Assembly: GCF_913063425.1 (NCBI RefSeq)
Contig: NZ_CAJXYK010000014.1
Location: 1-64,000 of the forward strand
DNA: 64,000 nt
Origin: an uncultured Thiohalocapsa sp.
GTDB lineage: Bacteria > Pseudomonadota > Gammaproteobacteria > Chromatiales > Chromatiaceae
Direction of reading: 5' to 3'
Shown in pieces: positions 1 to 8,504 of this stretch (positions are counted from its first letter, which is position 1; each line of letters opens with the position of its first letter). The notes below the pieces were generated by a model. That model had not been told where the DNA came from, made no database searches, and was given only the letters and a program-made list of their open reading frames with translations. The position numbers and the translations under genes are program-made.

Positions 1-279
1 CAAGGCCTGCTTCATCGGCGAGCTTGAAGGCCAGGCCGAACCGGATACAGGATCAGGTCGCCGTTCGACCCCCGGCTGATCTCAACACAGTCGGCATCCA
101 TTCAGCAGCAGTCCCATGCGAGAGGTGAGGACATCGGCATCGAGGACATCCCGGGCCTCCGGCTCTTTGAGCGAAGCCAGCTCCGCCGGGTTGACGACGC
201 AATCGGCCGTCTCGCCGACAACCGCGGCGCGCGACGCCGCCCGGGCGCCCGCAACCGCGGGCGGCCCGGCTGCGGGGGC

Positions 280-1077
280 TCAGTGCAGACCCGGTGCGGC
301 GTCTTCCTGGTCGTCGGGTGCGGCGGTGTCGCCTTCTGCCTTGGCGGCGGCGGCCGGGGTGGCGCCTGCGCGCTTGAGCAGGGCGTTGAAGTTGCCAAGG
401 GAATGCAGGTGCAGGTAGATGAGCTCCAGCTCGTCGCGCTTGGCCATCTGCGCCAGGGTTGCGTCGTCCAAGTCCTTGAGCTTGGCGCGGTTGACGGCCA
501 TGAAGCCCGTCAGGCTGCGGCGCTCGCCGTCCGGCTGCGTGAAGGTGGCCTGCATGGGCTCCAGCAGCCCCAGCTCATTGAGGTGGGCGCAGAAGGCCCG
601 GGTGCGGTTGAACTGTGCCTGGTATTCCTGCACGAAGTTGAGCACCGTGCTCAGGTACTGGGTGCGGTTGCCGTCGGCATCGAACAGCCGCTCGCCGCGC
701 CCCTCGGTGTTGCAGCCGCTGAAGCTGTCGTCGATGCAGAGGGTAAAAGTCTTGCCGTCGTCGCTGCTCGCGAAGACAAAGGGATAGCGGCGGATGAAGG
801 CCGGCACATAGTCGCCGGTCCAGGCGCCGTCGTCGCCGATGAAGAGGTTCTCGTCGGCGGTGGTGCCGAGCACGGCCACGGGCACGATGTTCTCGCCCTC
901 GCCGGCGAACACCAAGACATGCTCGCGGGTGGCGGGCCGGAATTCCACCGCGGTGAGGGGCACCGAGTTGACCTTGGCGGCGAAGGAGAAGTCCCCGCCC
1001 TGCTTGACCGACAGGTCGGCGTGCTGATTGCTGTTGACGGGGACGGCGTGGCTGTAGAAGAGCAGTTGGGCGGACAT
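280..1077 (-). CDS. SapC family protein
   Basis: The 265-residue product reads as a SapC-family protein, a family named after a Caulobacter protein linked to S-layer export; its biochemical role is not established. The ATG at 1077 (MSAQLLFYSH) was preferred to one 21 bases upstream because family members begin close to this motif. No signal peptide or membrane helix is visible, so a cytoplasmic or peripheral protein is likely. The body carries the family-like segments RYPFVFA, SGCNTEGRGERLFD and FMAVNRAKLKDL; the last 35 residues are Ala/Glu/Asp-rich low complexity. It lies downstream of hoxW on the same strand, but almost 490 bases away, so it is probably transcribed separately. Family assignment is fairly secure; function is not. 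Confidence 0.75.
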   Translation of the reverse strand: MSAQLLFYSHAVPVNSNQHADLSVKQGGDFSFAAKVNSVPLTAVEFRPATREHVLVFAGEGENIVPVAVLGTTADENLFIGDDGAWTGDYVPAFIRRYPFVFASSDDGKTFTLCIDDSFSGCNTEGRGERLFDADGNRTQYLSTVLNFVQEYQAQFNRTRAFCAHLNELGLLEPMQATFTQPDGERRSLTGFMAVNRAKLKDLDDATLAQMAKRDELELIYLHLHSLGNFNALLKRAGATPAAAAKAEGDTAAPDDQEDAAPGLH

Positions 1078-1563
1078 GGACAGTGGTCTCCTGTGCAATG
1101 GTCGGTTCGTTCAGTGTGCAGGTGCCGGGCGGCAGGCGGCGGTACGCAGGGCAGGCCCCCGACGCCGCAGCAGCCCCAACGCCGGGACGCCCGCCAGCAG
1201 GAGCAGGCCGGTGGCCGCGGCGGGTGCCGGCGAATCGGTGTGTCCTCGCTGCCGCCGTGGGCTTGCCCGACGGACCCCTGATTCACGCATCGGCTGAAAG
1301 CCGAAGCCTACCAGGCGGCGAGGCCCTGCGCAGTCGCCGTGCCGTCGTCGGCCGTGCAACCCCCTGCTTTGGTGGCGGCGCTCGCGACGCTGCCACTCGG
1401 CGCCTCCAACAAAAGGTCCGGGCCGGCGTCGGCTCATTGCAGTGGACGGCGGCGGCGCGCCGGCTTACGGCGCCGTGACCGCCGAGCAAGATGTCGCCAG
1501 CACCAGTGCCGATGCCGATGCCGATGCCGATGCAGGCCAGGTCCTCTGCAGCTCCAACAATCG
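1078..1563. other. Gene-poor spacer with PEP-CTERM remnant and hexamer repeat
   Basis: No intact gene was found between the SapC gene and hoxW. The minus strand at about 1130-1240 encodes a PEP-CTERM-like tail (entered separately). Around 1508-1533 there is a short GCCGAT hexamer repeat of about four units. No convincing promoter or terminator could be identified. Confidence 0.5.
1111..1437 (-). pseudogene. Decayed PEP-CTERM protein, C-terminal sorting tail only
   Basis: The minus-strand reading encodes a segment SPAPAAATGLLLLAGVPAL followed by GLLRRRG. This matches the layout of a PEP-CTERM/exosortase sorting signal: a Pro-Ala-Pro motif, a hydrophobic stretch of about 16 residues and a basic cluster. 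The upstream part of the frame is Arg-rich, has no signal peptide and looks like non-coding-frame translation, so the body of the gene seems lost or frameshifted. The reading continues about 13 residues past the basic cluster, which is also unusual. A second PEP-CTERM gene, also damaged, occurs at 15.4 kb. Chance resemblance in Ala/Leu-rich DNA cannot be excluded. Confidence 0.35.
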
Positions 1564-2061
1564 TCAGCGGCGGTGGAGCAATGCGCTCAGCCAGTCCAGG
1601 GCAGCCGCCAAGTGACGGGTCGCGTGGGCGCTGAGCGGTGCACCGAGCTCGAAGCGCTCGCCCCGCACGGCGAGCACCGTCAGCGCCGGCGCGCTGCCGA
1701 AGAGGCGTTGGTGCATGCCGGCCAGCGCGGCGGGGCTCAGGCTGTGCGTGGTGATGGTGGGGGTCGGCTCGGGTACGACGCGGGTGTGGGTGAAAGGGGC
1801 GGTGCCGGCGGCCGCGGCGTCGACGATGATGGTCTCCCGGCGTCCGCGCAGGTCCAGGGCATGCTCCGGCTGGAGCTGATAGGCGTCCAGCAGCGCCACC
1901 TCGCCGGCGCAGGGGTCGCCCGCCAGTTGGTCGCGCAGGCGCTGAAGCAGCAGCGGGCCGATGGCGTCGTCGCCACGGGCCGGGTTGCCGACGCCGATGA
2001 CAAGCCGCGGCGCCCGCGCGCCGGCCTGTCCGGGGTCGGGCTCCGGGTCCAGCAGGCTCAC
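1564..2061 (-). CDS. hoxW: Hydrogenase maturation protease HoxW
   Basis: HoxW-type endopeptidase of 165 residues, expected to remove the C-terminal extension of HoxH after nickel insertion. The glycine-rich signature VIGVGNPARGDDAIGP includes the GN and DD residues of the HyaD/HoxW family, and YQLQPEHALDL supplies the second acidic metal-binding region seen in HoxW proteins. The start at 2061 overlaps the hoxH stop by 4 bases (ATGA), which implies translational coupling and supports the start choice. It is the last gene of hoxFUYHW. Length is usual for the family. The pairing with an adjacent HoxH that keeps a cleavable tail makes the assignment secure. Confidence 0.93.
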   Translation of the reverse strand: MSLLDPEPDPGQAGARAPRLVIGVGNPARGDDAIGPLLLQRLRDQLAGDPCAGEVALLDAYQLQPEHALDLRGRRETIIVDAAAAGTAPFTHTRVVPEPTPTITTHSLSPAALAGMHQRLFGSAPALTVLAVRGERFELGAPLSAHATRHLAAALDWLSALLHRR

Positions 2062-3584
2062 GGCCGGGCGTTGGCCATGGCGCCCCCGCTGCCCGGCGGA
2101 GCGCGGCGGATGCCGCCGTCCGCATCCCGGCGCAGCAGGTCGAGCACCGTGCCGTCGGCGCGGGTCAGCGTGAGCGCGAGCGGCATCTGCCCCAGCGCAT
2201 GGGTGGCGCAGGACAGGCAGGGGTCGTAGGCGCGGATGGCCACCTCGACACGGTTCAGGAGCCCCTCCGTGAGCACGTGACCGTCCAGCTCGTCCTGCGC
2301 GACACGGCGGATGGCGGCGTTCATGGCCTGGTTGTTGCTCGTCGTGGAGACGATGAGATTGGCGCGGGTCACCAGGCCGTCCGCGTCGATCTCGTAGTGG
2401 TGGAACAGGGTGCCGCGGGGCGCCTCGATGACGCCGATGCCGGCGCGGGCGGGTGTGCCCTCGCGCAGCAGGTCATCGCCGGTGAGGTCCGGGTCCGCCA
2501 GCAGCCGGGCGATGGCCTCGGCGCAGTGCAGCAGCTCGATGAGCCGGGCCCAGTGGGTGGCGAGCACCGCCTGCACCGGTCTGCCCTGCCCCGCCGCGGC
2601 GAAGGTCCGCCGGGCGGCTTCGGCCCGCGGCGTGTCGATGAAGTCGCAGTTGTTGACGCGCGCCAGGGGCCCGACCCGGTACCAGCCGGCCGCAGGGCCC
2701 AGCGCCGCGATGAACGGGAACTTCATGTAGCTCCAGGGCTTCACCTGCTCCTGAAGCAGGTCGGCATAGTCCTGGTCCGATGCGTGGTCGAAGATGGGCT
2801 CGCCGTCCGGGTCGCGGGCGCGCAGGCCGCCGTCGTAGAGCTCCAGCGCGCCGTCGGGGCGCACCAGGCTCAAGCTGTTGGCCGGCACCGAGGCGAAGCG
2901 GCGGTAGGCGTCGCCGCCGGCCGCGAACAGCCCCTGCATCAGCGCCACCGCGTCCTCGGCCCAGTCGATGACCTGGGCGATGTCGGCGGCGAGCAGCTCG
3001 CGGTCGGCGTTGTCGAGCGCCTTGTTGACCCCGCCCGGGATGGCGCCGCTGCCGTGGATGCGCTTGCCGGCGCAGACGCGGATGACCTCCTGGCCATAGC
3101 GGCGCAGCAGCACGCCGCGGCGGGCGAGCTCCGGCTCGTCCTGGATGACGCCGACGATGTTGCGATGCGCCGGGTGGTCGTCGGGGCCGAACAGCAGGTC
3201 CGGGGAAGACAAATGAAAGAAATGCAGCGCGTGGGACTGCAGCACCTGGCCGAAGTGCATCAGCCTGCGCACCTTCTCCGCCGTCGGGCTCAGCGCCGGT
3301 GCGCCCACCAGCCGGTCACAGGCCTTGGCCGCCGCCAGGTGATGGCTCACGGGACAGATGCCGCACAGGCGCTGCACCGTCACCGGCAGCTCCCAGAAGG
3401 GCCGGCCCTGGATGAAGCGCTCGAAGCCGCGGAATTCGACGATGTGCAGCCGCGCCTGCTGGACCTGATCGTGCTCGTCCAGCAGCAGCGTCACCTTGCC
3501 GTGGCCCTCCACCCGGGTCAGGGGCTCGATGCAGACGCGGCGCAGGTGCTCGGGATGGGTGGCGGTCTCAAGTGGGGTCGACAT
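2058..3584 (-). CDS. hoxH: NAD-reducing hydrogenase large subunit HoxH
   Basis: The catalytic [NiFe] subunit (508 residues) of a group 3d bidirectional hydrogenase, coupling H2 oxidation or evolution to NAD+/NADH in the cytoplasm. Both nickel-ligand motifs are intact: RLCGICPVSHH near residue 95 and DPCLSCATH near residue 450. The roughly 50 residues after the second motif begin ALGQMPL, as in HoxH precursors cut by HoxW, and end in a Gly/Pro-rich tail. The N-terminal RRVCIEPLTRVEGHG motif is typical of large subunits. It is flanked by hoxY, 45 bases upstream, and hoxW, overlapping by 4 bases. The ATG at 3584 fits the family N-terminus. Confidence 0.97.
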   Translation of the reverse strand: MSTPLETATHPEHLRRVCIEPLTRVEGHGKVTLLLDEHDQVQQARLHIVEFRGFERFIQGRPFWELPVTVQRLCGICPVSHHLAAAKACDRLVGAPALSPTAEKVRRLMHFGQVLQSHALHFFHLSSPDLLFGPDDHPAHRNIVGVIQDEPELARRGVLLRRYGQEVIRVCAGKRIHGSGAIPGGVNKALDNADRELLAADIAQVIDWAEDAVALMQGLFAAGGDAYRRFASVPANSLSLVRPDGALELYDGGLRARDPDGEPIFDHASDQDYADLLQEQVKPWSYMKFPFIAALGPAAGWYRVGPLARVNNCDFIDTPRAEAARRTFAAAGQGRPVQAVLATHWARLIELLHCAEAIARLLADPDLTGDDLLREGTPARAGIGVIEAPRGTLFHHYEIDADGLVTRANLIVSTTSNNQAMNAAIRRVAQDELDGHVLTEGLLNRVEVAIRAYDPCLSCATHALGQMPLALTLTRADGTVLDLLRRDADGGIRRAPPGSGGAMANARP

Positions 3585-3629
3585 CGGGTCGCCCTCCGTT
3601 GTGATGGTCCGTTCCGCGTCGCCGACGCG

Positions 3630-4193
3630 TCAGTCATAGTGCAGCTGCGCCAACGGCAGATGCAGCGCCCGTCCCTCCAGCACCGCCGTCAGCAGGCTCC
3701 AGATGGCCTCCGCGCTCGGCGGACAGCCGGGCAGGAAATAATCCACCTGCACCACCTCGTGGATCGGGTGCACCTGCGAGAGCAGCAGCGGCAGCTCCGG
3801 GTCGTCGGGAATGCCGGCGTTGGCCAGGCCCATGCCATGGACGAAGGCCTCGTCCAGACACTCGGCGAGCGGCACGCTGTTGCGCATGGCCGGGATGCCG
3901 CCGGTGACGGCGCAGGCGCCCAGGGCCACCAGGACCTTGCATTGCCGCCGGAATTCGCGCAGCACCTGCACGTTCTCGGCATTGGCGACGCCGCCCTCGA
4001 TGAGCCCGAGGTCGCAGGGGCCGAGGGTCTTGATGTCGGTGAGCGGCGTGCGGTCGAATTCGACCAGCTCCACCAGATCCAGAATCCGCTCGTCGATGTC
4101 GAGCAGGGACATGTGGCAGCCGAAGCAGCCGGCGAGCGACGCCGTGGCGACGCGCACCTTGCCGCCGGCTGCGGGCTCGTTGCGGGCGTTCAT
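3630..4193 (-). CDS. hoxY: NAD-reducing hydrogenase small subunit HoxY
   Basis: The small subunit (187 residues) carries the [4Fe-4S] cluster next to the nickel site and passes electrons from HoxH to the diaphorase. Cluster ligands are visible in SLAGCFGCHMSLLD, GACAVTGG and LPGCPPSAE, with the expected Cys spacing. No Tat signal is present, which agrees with a cytoplasmic enzyme. The ATG at 4193 overlaps the hoxU stop by 4 bases; a start 36 bases upstream would add a Gly-rich leader with no family counterpart and was rejected. Length is close to the usual 200 residues. Confidence 0.95.
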   Translation of the reverse strand: MNARNEPAAGGKVRVATASLAGCFGCHMSLLDIDERILDLVELVEFDRTPLTDIKTLGPCDLGLIEGGVANAENVQVLREFRRQCKVLVALGACAVTGGIPAMRNSVPLAECLDEAFVHGMGLANAGIPDDPELPLLLSQVHPIHEVVQVDYFLPGCPPSAEAIWSLLTAVLEGRALHLPLAQLHYD

Positions 4194-4957
4194 GCCGTCA
4201 CCTCCTCCAGCGCGTCCACCGCCGGCCACTGCGCATCCGGGTCGGGCGTGACATCCCCCACCCGGCTCACCGGCGCCACATCGAAGCGCCGCCGCCCGAT
4301 GGGCGCCCGGAAGGCGGCGTCCCGCGGCAGGATGGCGCCCACTGGGCAGACCCGGGCCGCGGCGTCGTCGGCACTGAAATCCGTGTCGCCGAGCTGCCCG
4401 CTCGGGGCATCGACAATGAGCTTGCTGGCAATGCCGCGGCCGCTGACGGCGAAGACACGCTTACCGTCGTGGTCCCGGCTGGCGCGCACGCAGAGCTCGC
4501 AAAGGATGCAGCGGTTGTGATCGAGGATGACATCCGGGTGGGACGCATCCACCGCCCGGCGCGGGAAGCGCTGCGGGAAGCGCGGCGTGAGCATGCCGCA
4601 GTGGTAGGCGACGGCCTGCAGGGTGCAGTTGCCGGAGGCCTCGCAGGCCGGGCAGACGTGGTTGCCCTCGGCGAAGAGCATCTGCAGCACGGCCACGCGC
4701 AGGGCGCGGATGTCCGGCACCTCGCTCTCGACGCTCATGTCCGCCGCCGCCGGCGCCGTGCAGGCGGAGAGCTCACGGCCGTCGGCGCGCACCACGCAGA
4801 CCCGGCAGCTGCCATGGGGTGCATAGCCGGGCTTGTGGCACAGATGCGGGATGTAGACCCCCGCCGCCAGCGCCGCGTCCATGATGGTCTGCCCGGGCTC
4901 GAAGGGGATGCGCCGGCCGTCCAGCGTGAAGGTGGATTGCGCTTGCTCGTTGCTCAT
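4190..4957 (-). CDS. hoxU: NAD-reducing hydrogenase diaphorase subunit HoxU
   Basis: Iron-sulfur subunit (255 residues) related to the N-terminus of complex I NuoG; it wires HoxF to HoxY. In order it shows a [2Fe-2S] ferredoxin domain (GSCRVC and a following ACTAP Cys), the NHVCPACEASGNC motif, and a [4Fe-4S] domain with RCILCELC and CPVGAI. ATG 4957 is preceded by GGAG eight bases upstream, better than the TTG two codons earlier. It overlaps hoxY by 4 bases, and hoxF ends 22 bases upstream. The C-terminus is slightly longer than in the Ralstonia protein. Confidence 0.95.
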   Translation of the reverse strand: MSNEQAQSTFTLDGRRIPFEPGQTIMDAALAAGVYIPHLCHKPGYAPHGSCRVCVVRADGRELSACTAPAAADMSVESEVPDIRALRVAVLQMLFAEGNHVCPACEASGNCTLQAVAYHCGMLTPRFPQRFPRRAVDASHPDVILDHNRCILCELCVRASRDHDGKRVFAVSGRGIASKLIVDAPSGQLGDTDFSADDAAARVCPVGAILPRDAAFRAPIGRRRFDVAPVSRVGDVTPDPDAQWPAVDALEEVTA

Positions 4958-4979
4958 GGCCAATGCTCCGGTGCGGCCG

Positions 4980-6842
4980 TCATGCGTCCGCCGGCAGGTG
5001 GGACCCGGCGTCGTCGCGGTGGGTCAGCGCACGCGCCTCGGCGAGCGCCGCATCCAGGTCGAAGGACGGCGTGTAATCCGTCCGCCGCAGGCGCTCCCGG
5101 TAGATGTGCGGAAACTTCTCCAGGGTGTTCAGGACATGGTTCGCCGCCGTGTGGCCGAGCCCGCAATGGCTCGCCCGGCGCAACACCTGCGCGATGTCGT
5201 GCAGCTCGTCGAGGTCGTGGCTGCCCGCGGCGCCCGCGGCCACCTTCTCCACCAGGTCCTGCACCAGGCGTCCGCCGACACGGCAGGGGGTGCAGAAGCC
5301 ACAGCTCTCGTGGGCGAAGAAGGCGGCGAAGTTACGCACCATCTCCAGCAGGTCCCGGCTGCGGTCAAAGACCATGAAGGAGCCCGCCGTGGGCAGGTCC
5401 TCGAAGGCCAGCACGCGGTGAAACTCATCGGGGGTGAGGGTGACGCCGGCGGCGCCCGAGACCTGCACGCATTGGGTGTCGCGGGCGCCGCAGTCCGCCA
5501 GCACCTCCGCCACCGGCGTGCCGAAGGGCACCTCGTAGATGCCGGGGCGCGCGCAGTCGCCGCTGACGCTCAGGATCTTGCTGCCGGCGGAGCGGTCGGT
5601 GCCCTCGCTGCGGAACCAGTAGCCGCCGTGCTCGGCGATGCGGGCGGCGGCGAGGAAGGTCTCGACGTTGTTCACCACCGTGGGCCGGTCCAGATACCCT
5701 TCCGTCACCGGGAAGGGTGGGCGCTTGCGGGTGATGCCGCGCTTGCCCTCGAGGGATTCGATGAGCGCGGACTCCTCGCCGCAGATGTAAGCGCCGGCGC
5801 CGAGGTGAACGCGGATGTCGAAGTCGAAGCCGCCGCCCGGACCCGCACCGGCGCCGATGCCGGTGCCGAGCAGCCCGCGGGCGCGCCGGCGGGCGAGCAC
5901 GGCCTCCAGGTGGTCCAGCAGGCAGCGGTACTCGCCGCGCAGGTACAGGAAGCCGGTGCTCGCGCCGACCACACCGGCGGCGATGGTCATGCCCTCGAAG
6001 ACCAGGTCCGCATAGGCCGTGAGCAGCACCCGGTCCTTGAAGGTGCCGGGCTCGCCCTCGTCGGCGTTGCAGACGATGACCTTGTCGGGGTGCCCGGGCT
6101 CACTTGGGGCCTCGCGGCAGAAGCGCCATTTCAGCGCCGTGGTGAAGCCCGCTCCGCCACGCCCGCGCAGCCCGGCCCGCTCGACTTCGGCCAGCACCGC
6201 CGGGCCGCCCTGGGCGAAGAGCCGGGCGAGGCCCGCCTCCCGCGCCTCCAGATCCGCGAGCAGCAGCCCCGGGCGCTGCACATTGTTGGACACGGCAAAG
6301 AACCCCTGCGGCCAATGGGCGAGGGGCGTGCCCGCTTCCACCAGCGCCGCGATGTCCCGGATGCGCCCGGCGTCCAGCCGGGTCAGCGCCAGGCCGTTCA
6401 CCAGCGCCGCCGGGCCCTGGTCGCACATGCCGGTGCAGGAGGTGAAGTCCACCGTCACCCGGCCGTCCGCCCGCGGCTCGCCGGGGCGCACGCCGAGCGC
6501 CGCGCACAGCTGCGTCATCAGCGCCGCGTTGCCGAGCATGCGGTCGGTGATGTTGTCGCTGACGCGGATGTCGAAGCGCCCGCGCGGCGTCAGGTGCAGG
6601 AAGGCATAGAAGTCGATGGCGGCGAGGATCTGGGCGCGGGTGACGCCGAGCGCGGCCACCAGCCGGTCGATGGCGGGCTCGGGCACATGCGAGAAGACCT
6701 GTTGCTGGGCAATCAGATGCTGAAGCACCGTATCCGGGCCCTGCCCCAGGGCCGCCAGCGAGCCGCGCAGCACCCGCTCGATGCGCTCAGACTCCGCGGC
6801 GCCGCCGCCATGGGCCATCGCTGGATCATAACCTGGGCTCAT
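4980..6842 (-). CDS. hoxF: NAD-reducing hydrogenase diaphorase subunit HoxF
   Basis: The FMN/NAD(H)-binding diaphorase subunit (620 residues), with a NuoE-like N-terminal third fused to a NuoF-like core as in Ralstonia-type Hox enzymes, so no separate hoxE is needed. The core shows GLRGRGGAGF (nucleotide loop), CNADEGEPGTF (FMN region), GAGAYICGEESALIESLEG, and the [4Fe-4S] motif ESCGFCTPCR with a later Cys in SHCGLGH. In the NuoE-like part the first Cys pair is replaced (FDIRVSDNITDR) while SCTGMC remains, so a normal [2Fe-2S] cluster is unlikely there. ATG 6842 has GGGAGG just upstream; a GTG 39 bases earlier is the alternative. First gene of the operon. Confidence 0.95.
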   Translation of the reverse strand: MSPGYDPAMAHGGGAAESERIERVLRGSLAALGQGPDTVLQHLIAQQQVFSHVPEPAIDRLVAALGVTRAQILAAIDFYAFLHLTPRGRFDIRVSDNITDRMLGNAALMTQLCAALGVRPGEPRADGRVTVDFTSCTGMCDQGPAALVNGLALTRLDAGRIRDIAALVEAGTPLAHWPQGFFAVSNNVQRPGLLLADLEAREAGLARLFAQGGPAVLAEVERAGLRGRGGAGFTTALKWRFCREAPSEPGHPDKVIVCNADEGEPGTFKDRVLLTAYADLVFEGMTIAAGVVGASTGFLYLRGEYRCLLDHLEAVLARRRARGLLGTGIGAGAGPGGGFDFDIRVHLGAGAYICGEESALIESLEGKRGITRKRPPFPVTEGYLDRPTVVNNVETFLAAARIAEHGGYWFRSEGTDRSAGSKILSVSGDCARPGIYEVPFGTPVAEVLADCGARDTQCVQVSGAAGVTLTPDEFHRVLAFEDLPTAGSFMVFDRSRDLLEMVRNFAAFFAHESCGFCTPCRVGGRLVQDLVEKVAAGAAGSHDLDELHDIAQVLRRASHCGLGHTAANHVLNTLEKFPHIYRERLRRTDYTPSFDLDAALAEARALTHRDDAGSHLPADA

Positions 6843-7051
6843 GCGACCTCCCGCCTGCTCGAAGGCGCCGCAAAGCCTCACCGGATGGTCATGCGGCGCA
6901 AAACCCTTGGTTGAGTATAGTCATGGTTTCCCGCAGTGGTTGCAGTAGAAACCTTGAGCTTCACGCCCGGCGGGCCTGGGTCGTGGCTGCCGTGCGCGCC
7001 CAAGCCGGGCGAGCCCCTGCCGAGCAACACGCAACGACGCTGAACCGAACG
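6843..7051. promoter_or_regulatory. Divergent hoxF / protease intergenic region
   Basis: This 209-base divergent spacer must hold the promoters for the hox operon (leftward) and the protease gene (rightward). On the minus strand a TATACT hexamer at about 6914-6919 could be a -10 box for hoxF, but no good -35 element sits 16-18 bases upstream. No sigma-54 GG-N10-GC element was recognised. Confidence 0.3.
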
Positions 7052-8482
7052 ATGATGAGCCGACGCACCACTTCCCAGCCCATCGAGTCACAGCAGGCCA
7101 CGTCCCCGCACAGCCGGCGGCGGCGCCGGCCCGGCCTGGGCGCAGCCGTGCTCAGCCTGTGCGCGCTGCTCCTCACACCCGCTGCCCAGGCCGCCCTGCC
7201 CACCGCCGTGGACGGGCAGAAGCTGCCGAGCCTGGCGCCCATGCTGGAGCAGGTGATGCCGGGCGTCGTGAACGTCGCCACCGTCACCCGCAGCGCCATT
7301 GCCGATCACCCGCTGCTTCAGGACCCCTTCTTCCGCCGCTTCTTCGACATCCCCGGACGGCAGCGCGAGCGCGAGAGCCAGAGCCTCGGCTCCGGCGTGG
7401 TCATCGACGGCGCGCGCGGCATCATCGCCACCAACCACCACGTGGTGCAGGGTGCCGACGCCATCCGCGTGACCCTGCACGACGGCCGCCGGGTGGATGC
7501 GCGGCTCATCGGCTCCGACCCGGAGACGGATATCGCCGTGCTCCAGGCCAAGTCGGACGCACTCACCGCGGTGCCGCTGGCGGACTCGGATGCGCTCAGG
7601 GTGGGGGACTTCGTGGTGGCCATCGGCAGCCCCTTCGGCCTCGCCCAGACCGTGACCTCGGGCATCGTCAGCGCACTCGGTCGCACCGGGCTCGGCATCG
7701 AGGGCTACGAGAGCTTCATCCAGACCGACGCCTCCATCAATCCCGGCAATTCCGGCGGGCCGCTGGTGAATCTGAACGGCGAGCTGGTAGGCATCAACAC
7801 GGCCATCCTGGCCCCGGGCGGCGGCAATGTCGGCATCGGCTTCGCCATCCCCACCAACATGGCACGCGCCGTCATCGAGCAGATCCTGGCGCACGGCACC
7901 GTGCGCCGCGGGCTCTTCGGCGCCGCCGCCCAGGACCTGACGCCGGAGCTGGCGGAAGCCCTGGGCACCGACGCCACCCGCGGCGCCGTGATCTCGAGCC
8001 TGGAGCCCGACTCCGCCGCCGAGCGCGCCGGGCTCAAGCCCGGTGACCTGGTGCTGGCGCTGGACGGCAAGCCCGTCAGCAGCGCCGCCGACCTGCGCAC
8101 CCGCATCGGCCTGCTGCGGGCGGGCAGTCCGCTCAGCCTGAGCGTGCTGCGCAAGGGCCGGCGCCTTGAGCTCAGGGGCGAGGTGGAGGACCCCTTCGCG
8201 GACTTCGTCCAGGGCGAGCAGCTGCACCCGCGGCTGGAGGGCGCCCTGCTCGGCGAGCGCATCCGCGTCTCGCCGCACGGCCGCCGGCGGGTGGTGCAGG
8301 TGGGGCCGCTGCGCCCGGGCAGCGCCGCATGGCTCTCGGGCCTGCGCGAAGGCGACATCCTGCTCGGTGCCAACGGCTACGAAATCGGCTCCCTCGACAC
8401 CCTGCGCCGCGCGCTTCAACCCGGCCTCGACAGCCTGCGGGTGGTGCGCGACGGCCAGCTGCTGCTGCTGGCACGGCGCTGA
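7052..8482 (+). CDS. DegP/DegQ-type periplasmic serine endoprotease
   Basis: HtrA-family protease (476 residues) for quality control of exported proteins. An Arg-rich N-terminus followed by LGAAVLSLCALLLTPAAQA looks like a signal peptide cleaved near residue 48. The trypsin-like domain carries the triad His130 (ATNHHVV), Asp160 (DPETDIAVL) and Ser234 (GNSGGPLV). Two PDZ domains follow, one around residues 290-385 (AAERAGLKPGDLVLALDGKP) and a shorter one at the C-terminus (AAWLSGLREGDILLGANG), the DegP/DegQ layout; the short segment before the catalytic domain resembles DegQ more. ATG 7052 or 7055 is preferred over one at 6911, because the upstream 47 codons would bury the signal peptide. Divergent from hoxF, with a DUF72 gene 22 bases downstream. 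Confidence 0.93.
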   Translation: MMSRRTTSQPIESQQATSPHSRRRRRPGLGAAVLSLCALLLTPAAQAALPTAVDGQKLPSLAPMLEQVMPGVVNVATVTRSAIADHPLLQDPFFRRFFDIPGRQRERESQSLGSGVVIDGARGIIATNHHVVQGADAIRVTLHDGRRVDARLIGSDPETDIAVLQAKSDALTAVPLADSDALRVGDFVVAIGSPFGLAQTVTSGIVSALGRTGLGIEGYESFIQTDASINPGNSGGPLVNLNGELVGINTAILAPGGGNVGIGFAIPTNMARAVIEQILAHGTVRRGLFGAAAQDLTPELAEALGTDATRGAVISSLEPDSAAERAGLKPGDLVLALDGKPVSSAADLRTRIGLLRAGSPLSLSVLRKGRRLELRGEVEDPFADFVQGEQLHPRLEGALLGERIRVSPHGRRRVVQVGPLRPGSAAWLSGLREGDILLGANGYEIGSLDTLRRALQPGLDSLRVVRDGQLLLLARR

Positions 8483-8504
8483 GGCCGCCCTCACCTGGCC
8501 TGCC

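Noticed and set aside
2-79. Possible C-terminus of a plus-strand gene ending with TGA at 79.
   Set aside because: Only 25 codons, no recognisable motif; cannot be told from chance.
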